NCBI RefSeq assembly: GCF_004363245.1
Contig: NZ_SNYV01000017.1
Coordinates: 1 to 64,000, forward strand
Reading direction: 5' to 3'
From: Sphingobacterium yanglingense
GTDB taxonomy: Bacteria; Bacteroidota; Bacteroidia; Sphingobacteriales; Sphingobacteriaceae
Length of the DNA stretch: 64,000 nt
Of the stretch, positions 36,988-46,388 are shown piece after piece (position 1 is the first letter of the stretch; each line of letters begins with the position of its first letter). The notes under the pieces are model-generated. The model did not search any database. It worked only from the letters and a program-made list of their open reading frames with translations, and was not told the DNA's origin. The position numbers and the translations under genes are program-made.

Positions 36988-38415
36988 TTAGTTTAAGCCT
37001 GCTCCTGCTATTTTTGGAAGAGGGGGCGTATAATTTACTGTAGCTTCAACAGGAATAAATACAATTTCCTCTTTGCTTGCATCAAATCGCTTGTAAGCAT
37101 AAAAACCTTGACCTTCACCATAAAATTCTTTCCGATATTCCTTAATCAAAAGTTTCCTCTTCTGTAGTGGATCTGTCGGTAGGCTAATGCCGTTTAACAT
37201 TCTAGCCTTCTTAAATTCACTCCATAAGACAGTAGCCTCTGATTGCGCTGCAGTTTCAATTGCGATAAGGTACATTTCACTTACTCGAAGCATAGGTATC
37301 TGTTTAAAATCCTTTATAGGCCCTACCTCGCTAGGCTTTTGATACTTCTTAAAAAGATAATCTGACTGATAACCAACCATCAATTGTTCCCACAGTTTCA
37401 ATTCTCTAATATCAGAACCAGTAGCTCCATACAATTGGTTCTTTACCATCGTACCATCTCTTCCCTTTATCAAAGATTGATCAAGATGCTTGGTGTATAA
37501 TTCAAAGTCATACAATCCAAATATATGCTCACAAGTAAGTCCATAATCAGCTCTCTCGAAATCAGGCAATCCACCAAGTCTAAACTTCTTGCCTCCTGCT
37601 TTATCAAAAGACATTATCAGTAACTGAGCTGCGTCATAGGCTTTTTGGGGTTGGCTAAACCATAAATATGCTCTCGCCTGTAATGCCTTAACTGCGTAAT
37701 AATTCATACGTAGATTCCTGTGTTTCATAAACTCATCACTGATCGGAGCGTCCCCATTTTTCAAACCCTCTATATTATGCGAAACAATAGGATCGACCTC
37801 TTTTAAAAGTATTTCCGCTTCTTGTAAATCCTTTAGCAAAAGGACACTAAAGGAATTAAAATCAATCGGCAATACTGGCGCATTAGACAAAGTAGTGATA
37901 TAAGGCAGTCGTCCTTCACTTTTCACATTGCCTGGAACAGGACCGAATAACCTAATCAAGTCTAGGTGTATATATGCTCGCAATGCTAAACACTCACCTT
38001 TAACGATCTCATATATTCCTGGAGAAAAAACAGCTTTCTTCTCGTCTATCTTATCAAGAATTGCATTGATATTCGCTATAGTCTGGTATTGATGAGCAAA
38101 TATATTGGACAAAATCGATTCAACTTGTTGATCTTTGTAATTGAATAAGCCCAACTGCCCTGCTGCCGTCATACTGTTTGCATCCCAGCTAGACACTAAA
38201 TCTTCTATAGCTCCCATACTCAATGTCTTCCCATAAGATGAAACATCGACCAATTGTATATAGACTCCCACCAAAGCATCTTTAAATCCACTCTCATTCT
38301 CGAATAGCACATCCCTTGAAACATCAGCTTTAGGGTTTACCGTCAAAAACTTCTGACATGCCCCACTCATAGTGATTAGTATTACCGTGAGCATAAAACA
38401 TATTATATTTCTCAT
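36988..38415 (-). CDS. SusD/RagB-family nutrient-binding lipoprotein
   Basis: Surface lipoprotein that forms the lid over the SusC channel and captures ligand. The 475-residue protein has a signal ending MSGAC, then QKFLTVNPKADVSRDVLFENESGFKDALVGVY, the typical SusD start, and tetratricopeptide-like helices; the end has RKLLIKEYRKEFYGEGQGFYAYKRF, the usual SusD C-terminal motif. The ATG at 38415 lies 10 bases after the SusC stop behind GTGAGAAG; an ATG at 38439 overlapping SusC would give an unusual charged extension. Confidence 0.92.
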   Translation of the reverse strand: MRNIICFMLTVILITMSGACQKFLTVNPKADVSRDVLFENESGFKDALVGVYIQLVDVSSYGKTLSMGAIEDLVSSWDANSMTAAGQLGLFNYKDQQVESILSNIFAHQYQTIANINAILDKIDEKKAVFSPGIYEIVKGECLALRAYIHLDLIRLFGPVPGNVKSEGRLPYITTLSNAPVLPIDFNSFSVLLLKDLQEAEILLKEVDPIVSHNIEGLKNGDAPISDEFMKHRNLRMNYYAVKALQARAYLWFSQPQKAYDAAQLLIMSFDKAGGKKFRLGGLPDFERADYGLTCEHIFGLYDFELYTKHLDQSLIKGRDGTMVKNQLYGATGSDIRELKLWEQLMVGYQSDYLFKKYQKPSEVGPIKDFKQIPMLRVSEMYLIAIETAAQSEATVLWSEFKKARMLNGISLPTDPLQKRKLLIKEYRKEFYGEGQGFYAYKRFDASKEEIVFIPVEATVNYTPPLPKIAGAGLN

Positions 38416-38425
38416 CTTCTCACGG

Positions 38426-41400
38426 TTAAAATGTAACATTAAGCCCTAATGAAAATTGCTTAGAAAACGGATAGTCTAATCCACGCTCCTGTTTTATAGA
38501 AGAGATCCGAAAAGGTTCAGCAATATTAGCAGTAACCTGCAGATTCTTCATCTTCCACTTATCCTTTAGCGCCTCTCCGGCGAAGGAATATTGCAGGTTT
38601 ATATTCTGGCAGATTAACGTCTTATCCTCCTGTACGAATCGAGACGACTTATACGTAGTTCCTCCCACAATCAATCCTTTAAAAAAAGAAATGTCTCCTG
38701 GATATTGCCAGCGATCTTCATACACTCTGCGATCTACATTATACCTATAATCAGCATTCTCAACTCTATTAATCAAAGTCTCATTATACAACTGTCCACC
38801 TACGCGATAACCAAATGAGGCGTTCAGTGACAGATTTCTATATCTTATTAACGTACTGAAGTTACCCTGAATTTTGGGTTCAGAATTCCCCATAGCTCTC
38901 AGATCGCTCCCACTCCAAATGTAAGTTACCTTCCCCTCCTTATCTAGATAAACTTCCTTCCCATTACTAGGGTCTATTCCCAAAGAAGGAACTACCCATA
39001 TCGCACTAGTAGAATAACCCTCGTAAAACAATCGGACCGGTGTAGTACCACTCTCCATTTTTCTATCCCTCTGTGCCTCTCTAAGTGCTTCGGATATTTC
39101 CAAAATTTTATTCCTGTTATGGGCCAACGCTGCCGTCACGCTCCAATACCAACCGCTTGAGCGCTGCCGAACTAACACTCCTGTAGCACTCAATTCAGCC
39201 CCCTTATTTCCCATCCGTCCAATATTTTCCACATAGCTAGTGAATCCATTTGATGCGGGAATAGAGATAGAAGATACCAAGTCCCGTGTGGTAGACAAGT
39301 AATAGTCCGCTGTAATACGCAGACGTCCCTGAAAAAGCTCGGCATCAAAGCCAACATTATGTTTTAATGTCTGCTGCCATTTTAGATCCTCATTTCCGAT
39401 TCCTAATAAATATGCACCTATCAGATTATGGTATCGTTTGTCCGTGTAATATCTGTAAGTAGAAAGAGCCTGATAAGCATTAAAATTCTGTGATCCGGTG
39501 ATACCGGTAGAGCCTCTCAGTTTGAGCCTATCCACAAAAGACTGATCCTTCATAAAACTCTCGTTATGAATATTCCATCCTAAACCGACAGACCAAAACG
39601 ATGCAATTTTATTATTCGCACCAAACTGTGATGACCCATCCATTCTTATGGAAGCGTCTGTAAAATACCTGTCATCATAACTATAGTTTACATTTGCTGT
39701 TACTCCTATCGCATTGACCAAACTCTCATCCTCTGACTTTTTTTGGTCTTTGGTATATTGGATGGCATCAGAAATGAAATCAAAATTCGGATTTGTAAAG
39801 TCCTCGAACAAAAAGCCATATCTTGAATTTCTATCCTGTCTGATGTTAAAATCTACGCCGCTGAATAAGCTATGTTTCTCTCCTAATTTTCTAGATAACT
39901 GCACATTAACTCCTCCATCATACTTGATCCCATTGCCAATCCGATAGTTGTAATCACCTCGTCTGAACAAGCCGCTTTTAGCATAGTTTATAAAATCAGC
40001 ATGATTGGCTGGAGTAAATTTGTCCGTCTGTTCCGTCAATTTTGTTATGCCTAACTGGGCCCGAAATCTCAAACCATACGGAACAGCCCATTCTAAGAAG
40101 GTATTATTCGTTACTTCAGATAATTTTGATTTATCGAAACCGTCCAATGTAGCATTGTACAGTGGATTTACGGGAAGAACCTTCCATAATGTTTGCGAAT
40201 ACTCATCACTCTTAGGATTACCTAGTACCTTCAATACATTTCCCTCTTGGTCATATGGATACCAATAAGGGTTCATTCTCACATAATCCCGAAAAGTTCC
40301 ATAGCTTGATTCAGAAAACCGACCTTCACTGATTAAAAGCTGATTACGTAACCGAAAACTTTTTGAGGAATATACCAGATTGGCTGTTCCATTAAATGTA
40401 TTTCTTGCAGCGCCCTTCATGACTCCTTCAATCTTCTTAAATTGCACAGAAGCACTATAGCGCAGACTAGGAATCCCTCCAGATAAACTTAGATTATTCC
40501 GCTGTCCCAGCCCTGTACGAAGAGGTATAGATAACCAGTCCGTATTTACTCCAGAATTAATATCATTTAAAATCGAATTATAGTAACGTTTTAGATCTAA
40601 ATCTAATTCGGCAAACTCGCTGTCGTATAAACCTACTTTATTTTCTAAATCAAGTTTTTCCCGTGCATCAAGAAGATGATAATCACTGAGATCAGCAACT
40701 TCCAAATTTAAGTCTACTGCATAATTAATCCGTAATGCTCCCTGCTTAGGTAACTTGCTCGTAATAACAATTACTCCATTAGAACCACGGGATCCATAAA
40801 TGGAAGTAGCAGAGGCATCTTTCAATATCGTAATCGACTCTACCTCATCTACATTCATATCCAACATCTTTTGAAATGAGGACTGAAACCCATCAAGAAT
40901 AACCAGTGGAGTGTTAAGCCCAACAATATCATCCAGATTATTGACATTCGGCAAACTTGAGTTACCTCTAATCTGTACATCCGGTAGCATATTGGGGTTA
41001 GAGCCTAAATTATTATTTTCAATAATCCGTAAAGATGGATCAATAGTACTCAACGAAACAATCATATTTCTATTCCCGAAAGACTTAAGCTTTTCGGCAG
41101 TAACGGTAATAGACGATCCGGTAAAACTTCGATCTGCCTTTTGGAATATCCCCGTGCTTACAACTAGTTCATCCATTTTATTGTCAAGCATCTCTAAAAC
41201 AATATCGTTCTTCGCTGTATAAGACTTTACAGATAGTTCAACAGTTTTAAATCCAATATATGTTATCACTAGGGTCACAGGTAGCTCTACATTTCTAAAT
41301 ATAAATTCTCCATTCCTATCTGTAAGGGTCATCGTCTCTTTCTCTCCTTTTATAGATACGGAAGCACTGATCAGTGGCTTAGACAGTATATCGCTGACCC

Positions 41401-41773
41401 TCCCCCGTATATATTTTTGTCGTTCTTCAGATTTATTACGATTATTAATACTTCCCCAGTTTGCATCTGGCTTTGGACTTACTACAATGTTTTTATTCAC
41501 AATCCTATACTCTAATGGCAAATCTTTAAAACAAATATTTAAGGCTTGACTGATATTTTGATCTTTAAAGCTTACATCTAAAAAAATATTCTTAAGATCT
41601 CCTTTATAGAAGAAAACATATCCACTTTGTCTTTCAATCTCCTCGAAGACTTTCTCCAAGGAAACATTTGCTTTATTCACTGATATTTGGCCAAAACTTT
41701 TTGTACCCACTAGCAAGAGTATTACAACAGTTAATAAGAAGGTCAGCTTCATTACTCTCAAAATTTTAGACAT
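38426..41773 (-). CDS. SusC/RagA-family TonB-dependent outer-membrane transporter with STN domain
   Basis: TonB-dependent importer of 1115 residues. Order of parts: signal peptide to about residue 30; STN domain (about 40-105, SLEKVFEEIERQSGYVFFYKG), which in this class signals to an anti-sigma factor; carboxypeptidase-like beta domain (about 125-200); TonB plug with the SusC hallmark ITILKDASATSIYGSRGSNGVIVITSK; then the 22-strand barrel ending SLGLNVTF with terminal Phe. The STN domain fits the FecR and sigma genes upstream (42020, 43266). The substrate cannot be inferred. Confidence 0.95.
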   Translation of the reverse strand: MSKILRVMKLTFLLTVVILLLVGTKSFGQISVNKANVSLEKVFEEIERQSGYVFFYKGDLKNIFLDVSFKDQNISQALNICFKDLPLEYRIVNKNIVVSPKPDANWGSINNRNKSEERQKYIRGRVSDILSKPLISASVSIKGEKETMTLTDRNGEFIFRNVELPVTLVITYIGFKTVELSVKSYTAKNDIVLEMLDNKMDELVVSTGIFQKADRSFTGSSITVTAEKLKSFGNRNMIVSLSTIDPSLRIIENNNLGSNPNMLPDVQIRGNSSLPNVNNLDDIVGLNTPLVILDGFQSSFQKMLDMNVDEVESITILKDASATSIYGSRGSNGVIVITSKLPKQGALRINYAVDLNLEVADLSDYHLLDAREKLDLENKVGLYDSEFAELDLDLKRYYNSILNDINSGVNTDWLSIPLRTGLGQRNNLSLSGGIPSLRYSASVQFKKIEGVMKGAARNTFNGTANLVYSSKSFRLRNQLLISEGRFSESSYGTFRDYVRMNPYWYPYDQEGNVLKVLGNPKSDEYSQTLWKVLPVNPLYNATLDGFDKSKLSEVTNNTFLEWAVPYGLRFRAQLGITKLTEQTDKFTPANHADFINYAKSGLFRRGDYNYRIGNGIKYDGGVNVQLSRKLGEKHSLFSGVDFNIRQDRNSRYGFLFEDFTNPNFDFISDAIQYTKDQKKSEDESLVNAIGVTANVNYSYDDRYFTDASIRMDGSSQFGANNKIASFWSVGLGWNIHNESFMKDQSFVDRLKLRGSTGITGSQNFNAYQALSTYRYYTDKRYHNLIGAYLLGIGNEDLKWQQTLKHNVGFDAELFQGRLRITADYYLSTTRDLVSSISIPASNGFTSYVENIGRMGNKGAELSATGVLVRQRSSGWYWSVTAALAHNRNKILEISEALREAQRDRKMESGTTPVRLFYEGYSTSAIWVVPSLGIDPSNGKEVYLDKEGKVTYIWSGSDLRAMGNSEPKIQGNFSTLIRYRNLSLNASFGYRVGGQLYNETLINRVENADYRYNVDRRVYEDRWQYPGDISFFKGLIVGGTTYKSSRFVQEDKTLICQNINLQYSFAGEALKDKWKMKNLQVTANIAEPFRISSIKQERGLDYPFSKQFSLGLNVTF

Positions 41774-42019
41774 ACCTGTAGGAAAACCCTAAGGTATCGC
41801 CCTATATACCGTCTTTTTTTATAAATTTGACTGTTTGGGCGTCTGATCAAGAGTAACATCAGTTTTTCTATTGATATATCAATAAAAAGTCAGGAACTCA
41901 AACATCCGCGCAGAAGTATCCCACCACTTCTGCGCTTCATCAAGTTTTTCATTCCAGGTAGTTATAAATTCTTTATTTAATCATATTTTTCACATTTAGA
42001 TTATCATGTAATCTTAGTT

Positions 42020-43180
42020 TTATTCATTTTTTGAACCAATAATTACTTTCCTACCGTCGATTTTAATATCAACTTTAGAAAAAGAAAGAATTTCCAATAG
42101 CTCGGTTAGTTTGGTATCTCTATGGACTTTGCCATTAAACAACTCATCAGAAAAACCGCCCCTATATTCTACCTCAATATCATACCATCGTTCTATTTGT
42201 TTCATCACAGTCTGAAGCGAAGCCTCTTTGAAGACAAACAGGCCGTTTTTCCAAGCGATTGCCTCTTCTACATTCACAGATTTGAGCAACCTAAATTTCT
42301 CTCCATCAAATGTAGATTGGTAACCAGGCTTTAGAAACACTGAGCTATCATGATTTTTTTTATCTAACAAAGAAACTTTGACACTTCCTTCAAGCAGAGT
42401 AGTGGTAATCTTTAAATCTTCCGAATAAGCCTGCACATTAAATTTGGTTCCTAAGACCTCTATTTCTTGGTGCTTACTTTTTACAATAAATTTCTTTTTA
42501 ACTTTTCCACTCAACGCTTCCTTAATTTCAAAATACCCTTCCCCTTCCAATTCGACACACCTCCGATCAGACTCGAACTTCGCAGGATAGCGTAATGAAG
42601 AGCCAGCATTAAGCCAGACCTGACTTCCATCCGGAAGACTAATCTGGTATGTCCCTCCTTTAGGTGTTTTCAGAACATATACTGGAGCTTTTTCCGAAGA
42701 GCCTAGTATCTCTTTCTCTAACCCTTTCACAGGCGATCCATCAAAATACGACAATTTTTCTCCTGTTCGAATCCCATGCTGATCCGATTCAAGTTCCACC
42801 ACATCCCCTCCCTCAAGCTCAAGTGTTGCCTTATATCCACCTGGATAAATTGAGGTCTCCACTGAAGACAAATCACTCCTTTTTGTGAAATCTAATTTCC
42901 ATACAGAGAATGTAATCGCCATAAGCAATAAAGCAGCAACATTAAACATCCAATTTTTAAAAAGACTTTTTTTAGGTTTATTTCTGATAGAAAGCTCCGA
43001 TATATCCCGTTCTATACGCAAACGTAACTCTTCACCGACGTGATCGATTTGCGCTTCACCAGTATCGCCCACCATGTCTATGGTCGAATACCAGTGCTCA
43101 AGCACTAATCTTTCCTCTTCGGTAGCCTCGTTGTTATTATAACGCGCTATTAATCGTCTTAGCTCTTCTTGGTTATTCAT
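42020..43180 (-). CDS. FecR-family anti-sigma factor
   Basis: Inner-membrane regulator of 386 residues that receives a signal from the SusC STN domain and releases the ECF sigma factor. The cytoplasmic N-terminus (about 1-75) precedes one transmembrane helix (NWMFNVAALLLMAITFSVW, about 80-97). The periplasmic part has the FecR domain (TPKGGTYQISLPDGSQVWLNAGS, RCVELEGEGYFEI) and the C-terminal DUF4974-like domain (EASLQTVMKQIERWYDIEVEYRGG). The ATG at 43180 is used; an upstream frame to 43201 would add seven residues. Confidence 0.93.
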   Translation of the reverse strand: MNNQEELRRLIARYNNNEATEEERLVLEHWYSTIDMVGDTGEAQIDHVGEELRLRIERDISELSIRNKPKKSLFKNWMFNVAALLLMAITFSVWKLDFTKRSDLSSVETSIYPGGYKATLELEGGDVVELESDQHGIRTGEKLSYFDGSPVKGLEKEILGSSEKAPVYVLKTPKGGTYQISLPDGSQVWLNAGSSLRYPAKFESDRRCVELEGEGYFEIKEALSGKVKKKFIVKSKHQEIEVLGTKFNVQAYSEDLKITTTLLEGSVKVSLLDKKNHDSSVFLKPGYQSTFDGEKFRLLKSVNVEEAIAWKNGLFVFKEASLQTVMKQIERWYDIEVEYRGGFSDELFNGKVHRDTKLTELLEILSFSKVDIKIDGRKVIIGSKNE

Positions 43181-43265
43181 TATCAATACTAAACAGTTCA
43201 ATAGAACTGCCTTTAATAGTATATACGATAACTAACAAGGAAGTACTATATAAATAATAAAAAAA

Positions 43266-43865
43266 TTAATTTGATTGATACAAAAGGAGAAGATTACCTG
43301 TAACAATCATCAACATACCATACTTCAAAACACGAGACCTAAGCCTTTCGTTAGCACTATACAGTTGATTTTTAACCGTCTGATCAGAAATACCTAATTC
43401 TTCCGAAATTTGCTTGACAGTAAGACCATCTTTATTTTTAAGCAGATAAATAAGTCTCATGCGTTCTGGCATATTCTGCACCTCATCATCCACAACATTC
43501 TCTAGCTCTTTAGTCAAAAGCTTATCCTGAGGACTTTCCTCCGTAACAGGAATGGAATTGGTACAATTTATTACATGTCTTAGCCTAACTTCATCTCTTT
43601 CAAATAGCTTAAAGACTTGGTTCCTTAAAACGCTGTAAAGATAGGCCTCAATTTTATCTTGTTGAGACAGTTTGGGCAAAAAATTCCAAAAAGCGATGAA
43701 TACTTCCTGAACAATATCCTTAGCGACTTCACTACTATTTACTTTTCTACAAGCAACTCTATAAAGTCCCTCCCAATACCTTTCGAAAACAATATCAAAT
43801 GCCTTAGTAGGAGATTGTTCAGCGATTTTCAGGAATCGCTCAATTTCAGTCTGCTCCATGTTCAT
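43266..43865 (-). CDS. ECF-subfamily RNA polymerase sigma factor
   Basis: Alternative sigma factor of 199 residues that probably turns on the SusC locus when released by the FecR protein. Region 2 is visible in DIVQEVFIAFWNFLPKL and region 4 in LTVKQISEELGISDQTVKNQLYSANERL. The C-terminus ends in a hydrophobic tail (GMLMIVTGNLLLLYQSN), often seen in this Bacteroidota group and perhaps membrane-associated. It is the first gene of the cluster and has its own strong promoter at 43961-43992. Confidence 0.93.
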   Translation of the reverse strand: MNMEQTEIERFLKIAEQSPTKAFDIVFERYWEGLYRVACRKVNSSEVAKDIVQEVFIAFWNFLPKLSQQDKIEAYLYSVLRNQVFKLFERDEVRLRHVINCTNSIPVTEESPQDKLLTKELENVVDDEVQNMPERMRLIYLLKNKDGLTVKQISEELGISDQTVKNQLYSANERLRSRVLKYGMLMIVTGNLLLLYQSN

Positions 43866-43960
43866 TCGGAATATCCATTGGAATAATTAGTTTTAAAATA
43901 GGTAAAGTCAATCTCACTTAATACTTCAAAAAGCACTAGTTTTCAGAGATAATTGCATAG

Positions 43961-43992
43961 CAAATATAGCTTTATTCCACCTATAAAAACAA
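43961..43992 (-). promoter_or_regulatory. Promoter of the ECF sigma factor gene
   Basis: TTG (43990-43992), 21 bases, TATATTTG (43961-43968) on the minus strand fits the Bacteroidota housekeeping consensus, so the sigma gene is probably transcribed by the primary sigma factor. Confidence 0.65.
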
Positions 43993-44159
43993 CATCCACC
44001 TTTAATAAAAAAAATGTTTACAAAATAGGAAACCTGTGCTACTATTACGGTTAAATTAGCATATCGCCCAAGACTTTATCATTTTCAAAAAAAAAGAACA
44101 CTTCTTTTTAATTTATCATGTTTTTTAAGCTTAGATTAGTCTTATTATTAACAATTTGC

Positions 44160-44167
44160 TATTTTTG
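44160..44167 (+). promoter_or_regulatory. Promoter -7 element of the tatD-like gene
   Basis: TATTTTTG matches TAnnTTTG and ends 24 bases before the ATG at 44191. Confidence 0.4.
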
Positions 44168-44190
44168 GAAAATTCAAAATTAAGCTGATC

Positions 44191-44970
44191 ATGCAGTCAT
44201 CCTATATCCTAACCGATACGCATACGCACTTTTATTATAATATACATACAGAAAAGATTGTTGAGCAAATCCAACGATGCTTGGATAATAGTATAACACG
44301 TCTTTTCTTACCCAATGTAGATCGTGAATCGATAATCGCGGTGATGGATACTGTTAAGGCTTATCCCGAGCATTGTTTTCCCATGCTAGGACTCCACCCC
44401 TGCAGTGTAAAAGAAGATTACAAGACGGAACTGGATGCTATAGAAAAAGCCATTTCTCAACATAAGATATATGCAATAGGCGAAATAGGTATCGATCTAT
44501 ATTGGGAGAAAAGCACTTTAGAGTGGCAAAAAGACGCCTTTCGCACACAAGTAAACTGGGCCAAACAACTAGGGCTACCTATTGACATTCACTGTCGTGA
44601 AGCTTTTGATGAAACATTTGAACTTTTGGACGAGCTACAAGATGATAAGTTATTCGGGATATTCCACTGTTTCACGGGCAACCTAGAGCAAGCACATCGG
44701 GCAATCGATCTGGGATTCAAGCTAGGAATTGGAGGTGTAGTAACTTATAAAAAAGCAGGACTGGACGCTGTGGTAAAAGAGATTGCTTTAGAACATCTCG
44801 TCCTAGAAACAGATGCTCCCTACCTTGCACCAACTCCATATCGAGGGAAGGAAAACGAAAGCTCTTATCTGCATTACATTGCAGAGAAAGTCGCAGATCT
44901 CCATCAAACCAGTATAGAAGAAGTAGCGCAGATAACTACACTAAATTCTAAATCAATTTTTGGCATCTAA
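44191..44970 (+). CDS. TatD-family metal-dependent hydrolase/DNase
   Basis: Metal-dependent hydrolase of 259 residues with the TIM-barrel metal ligands of the family: TDTHTHFYY at the start, AIGEIGIDLYW, PIDIHCREAFDE, GIFHCFTG and VLETDAPYL. TatD-like enzymes are nucleases or related hydrolases. The asparaginase gene begins 7 bases after its stop. Length is normal. Confidence 0.93.
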   Translation: MQSSYILTDTHTHFYYNIHTEKIVEQIQRCLDNSITRLFLPNVDRESIIAVMDTVKAYPEHCFPMLGLHPCSVKEDYKTELDAIEKAISQHKIYAIGEIGIDLYWEKSTLEWQKDAFRTQVNWAKQLGLPIDIHCREAFDETFELLDELQDDKLFGIFHCFTGNLEQAHRAIDLGFKLGIGGVVTYKKAGLDAVVKEIALEHLVLETDAPYLAPTPYRGKENESSYLHYIAEKVADLHQTSIEEVAQITTLNSKSIFGI

Positions 44971-44977
44971 TATCACT

Positions 44978-45994
44978 ATGAATATATTCATTATATATAC
45001 GGGCGGAACCATAGGAATGGTTCAGGACGAATCAGGAACATTTGTCCCCTTCGATTTTGATCTTATCAAGAATAATCTTCCTGACTTAAGCCGTGTAGAT
45101 TATAAGTTAACAGTACACTCTTTCGATCCGATCATCGATTCATCAAACATGAATCCAGAGATTTGGTTGAAGATGGCACAATTGATTCAGGATAACTATG
45201 AGAAATATGATGGTTTTGTAATTCTACATGGTTCCGATACCATGGCTTTCAGTGCTTCTATATTAAGTTTCTTACTTGAGGGTTTACAAAAGCCTGTTAT
45301 TCTTTCTGGATCCCAACTTCCTATTGGAGAAATCCGTACTGATGCTAGAGAAAATATGATGACAGCGCTGGAAATTGCCTCAACTAAACATAACGGTGTA
45401 TCTGTCATACAAGAAGTGTGTATATTATTTGACAATAAACTTTTTAGAGGTAATCGTGCCTTCAAATACAACTCCGCCAAGTTTGAAGCGTTCCGTTCTC
45501 CCAATTACCCCGTTCTTGTCGAGGCGGGCATACACCTTAAGTACAATTTCGAAGCACTATTAAATAATACAGACAAACAACTCATCTTACATCACAAGCT
45601 GGATGATCATGTTGGTGTACTTAAGCTATTTCCTGGAATACGTCCCGACACTATCAAGGCCATTTTAGATTCTAACGTACGGTCCATCGTCATGGAAACA
45701 TTCGGATCAGGTAATACAACTACAGACCAATGGTTTCTAGACCTATTAGAAGGAGCAATCAAAGGCGGTAAAAACATCCTCAACATCTCCCAATGTAAAG
45801 TTGGCTCTGTAGAACTTGGACGCTATGAAACAAGTCAGGGACTGAAAGCTATCGGCGTATTAAACGGATATGACATGACCTTTGAAGCAGCTGTTACAAA
45901 ACTGATGTATTTACAGGGCGAATTCGAGGACCAAGAACGAGTAGCTTATTGGGTTGAGAAAGACATCAGAGGAGAATTGACAATAAATGATTAA
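44978..45994 (+). CDS. ansA: Type I L-asparaginase
   Basis: Cytoplasmic asparaginase of 338 residues that converts L-asparagine to aspartate and ammonia. The first catalytic threonine is in IYTGGTIGM and the second in VILHGSDTMAFSAS, with SGSQLPIG and TDARENMMTALEIA as further family marks. There is no signal peptide, which fits type I. The ATG at 44978 is chosen over an upstream TTG that overlaps tatD. It is probably co-transcribed with the tatD-like gene. Confidence 0.93.
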   Translation: MNIFIIYTGGTIGMVQDESGTFVPFDFDLIKNNLPDLSRVDYKLTVHSFDPIIDSSNMNPEIWLKMAQLIQDNYEKYDGFVILHGSDTMAFSASILSFLLEGLQKPVILSGSQLPIGEIRTDARENMMTALEIASTKHNGVSVIQEVCILFDNKLFRGNRAFKYNSAKFEAFRSPNYPVLVEAGIHLKYNFEALLNNTDKQLILHHKLDDHVGVLKLFPGIRPDTIKAILDSNVRSIVMETFGSGNTTTDQWFLDLLEGAIKGGKNILNISQCKVGSVELGRYETSQGLKAIGVLNGYDMTFEAAVTKLMYLQGEFEDQERVAYWVEKDIRGELTIND

Positions 45995-46061
45995 GCATTA
46001 TTTATTATCCCGATAAAACAAAAAATGAAAAATAATTGTTTTAAACGAAAAGAGGGATAAA

Positions 46062-46388
46062 ATGCAAAAAACAATTATTACCATATTTAGCACTTTCGCC
46101 ATATTATCTATGGCGAGCTGCTTCCCAAAAGCGAGCCATGTGATTCGCTCGCTTCCAGTAGAGAGTAGAGAGCAGATTTTGGCACAGTATAATCAAGACC
46201 AACTTGCGGAAGGAAAAGCGATCTTCAGCAGTAGCTGTGATAACTGCCACAAGCTAAAACAACCGGAAACACGAACAGCGGAAAAATGGAACTCTATCAT
46301 AAAAAGAATGATTCCAAAGGCCAAGCTCAGCGATGAGGAAGGGAAACTCGTGCGCGCTTATGTAATTGCAAATTCGAAAACTATTTGA
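46062..46388 (+). CDS. Monohaem c-type cytochrome-like lipoprotein
   Basis: A 108-residue exported protein with a lipoprotein signal (LSMASC, Cys20) and one haem-binding motif CDNCH near residue 60, in the context GKAIFSSSCDNCHKL. A methionine within RMIPKAKLS could be the distal haem ligand, as in class I cytochromes with a SxxCxxCH motif followed by a methionine loop. It is small for a cytochrome c and is probably an electron carrier or redox subunit in the envelope. AGAGGG precedes the ATG. It converges with the lipoprotein gene at 46381, overlapping by eight bases. Confidence 0.85.
   Translation: MQKTIITIFSTFAILSMASCFPKASHVIRSLPVESREQILAQYNQDQLAEGKAIFSSSCDNCHKLKQPETRTAEKWNSIIKRMIPKAKLSDEEGKLVRAYVIANSKTI

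Larger units (their letters stand above)
43866..44190. other. Divergent intergenic region between the sigma gene and tatD-like gene
   Basis: No gene is seen in these 325 bases. It holds the promoter of the sigma factor gene on the minus strand (43961-43992), which gives a leader of about 90 bases, and a -7 element for the tatD-like gene on the plus strand (44160-44167). Confidence 0.6.
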
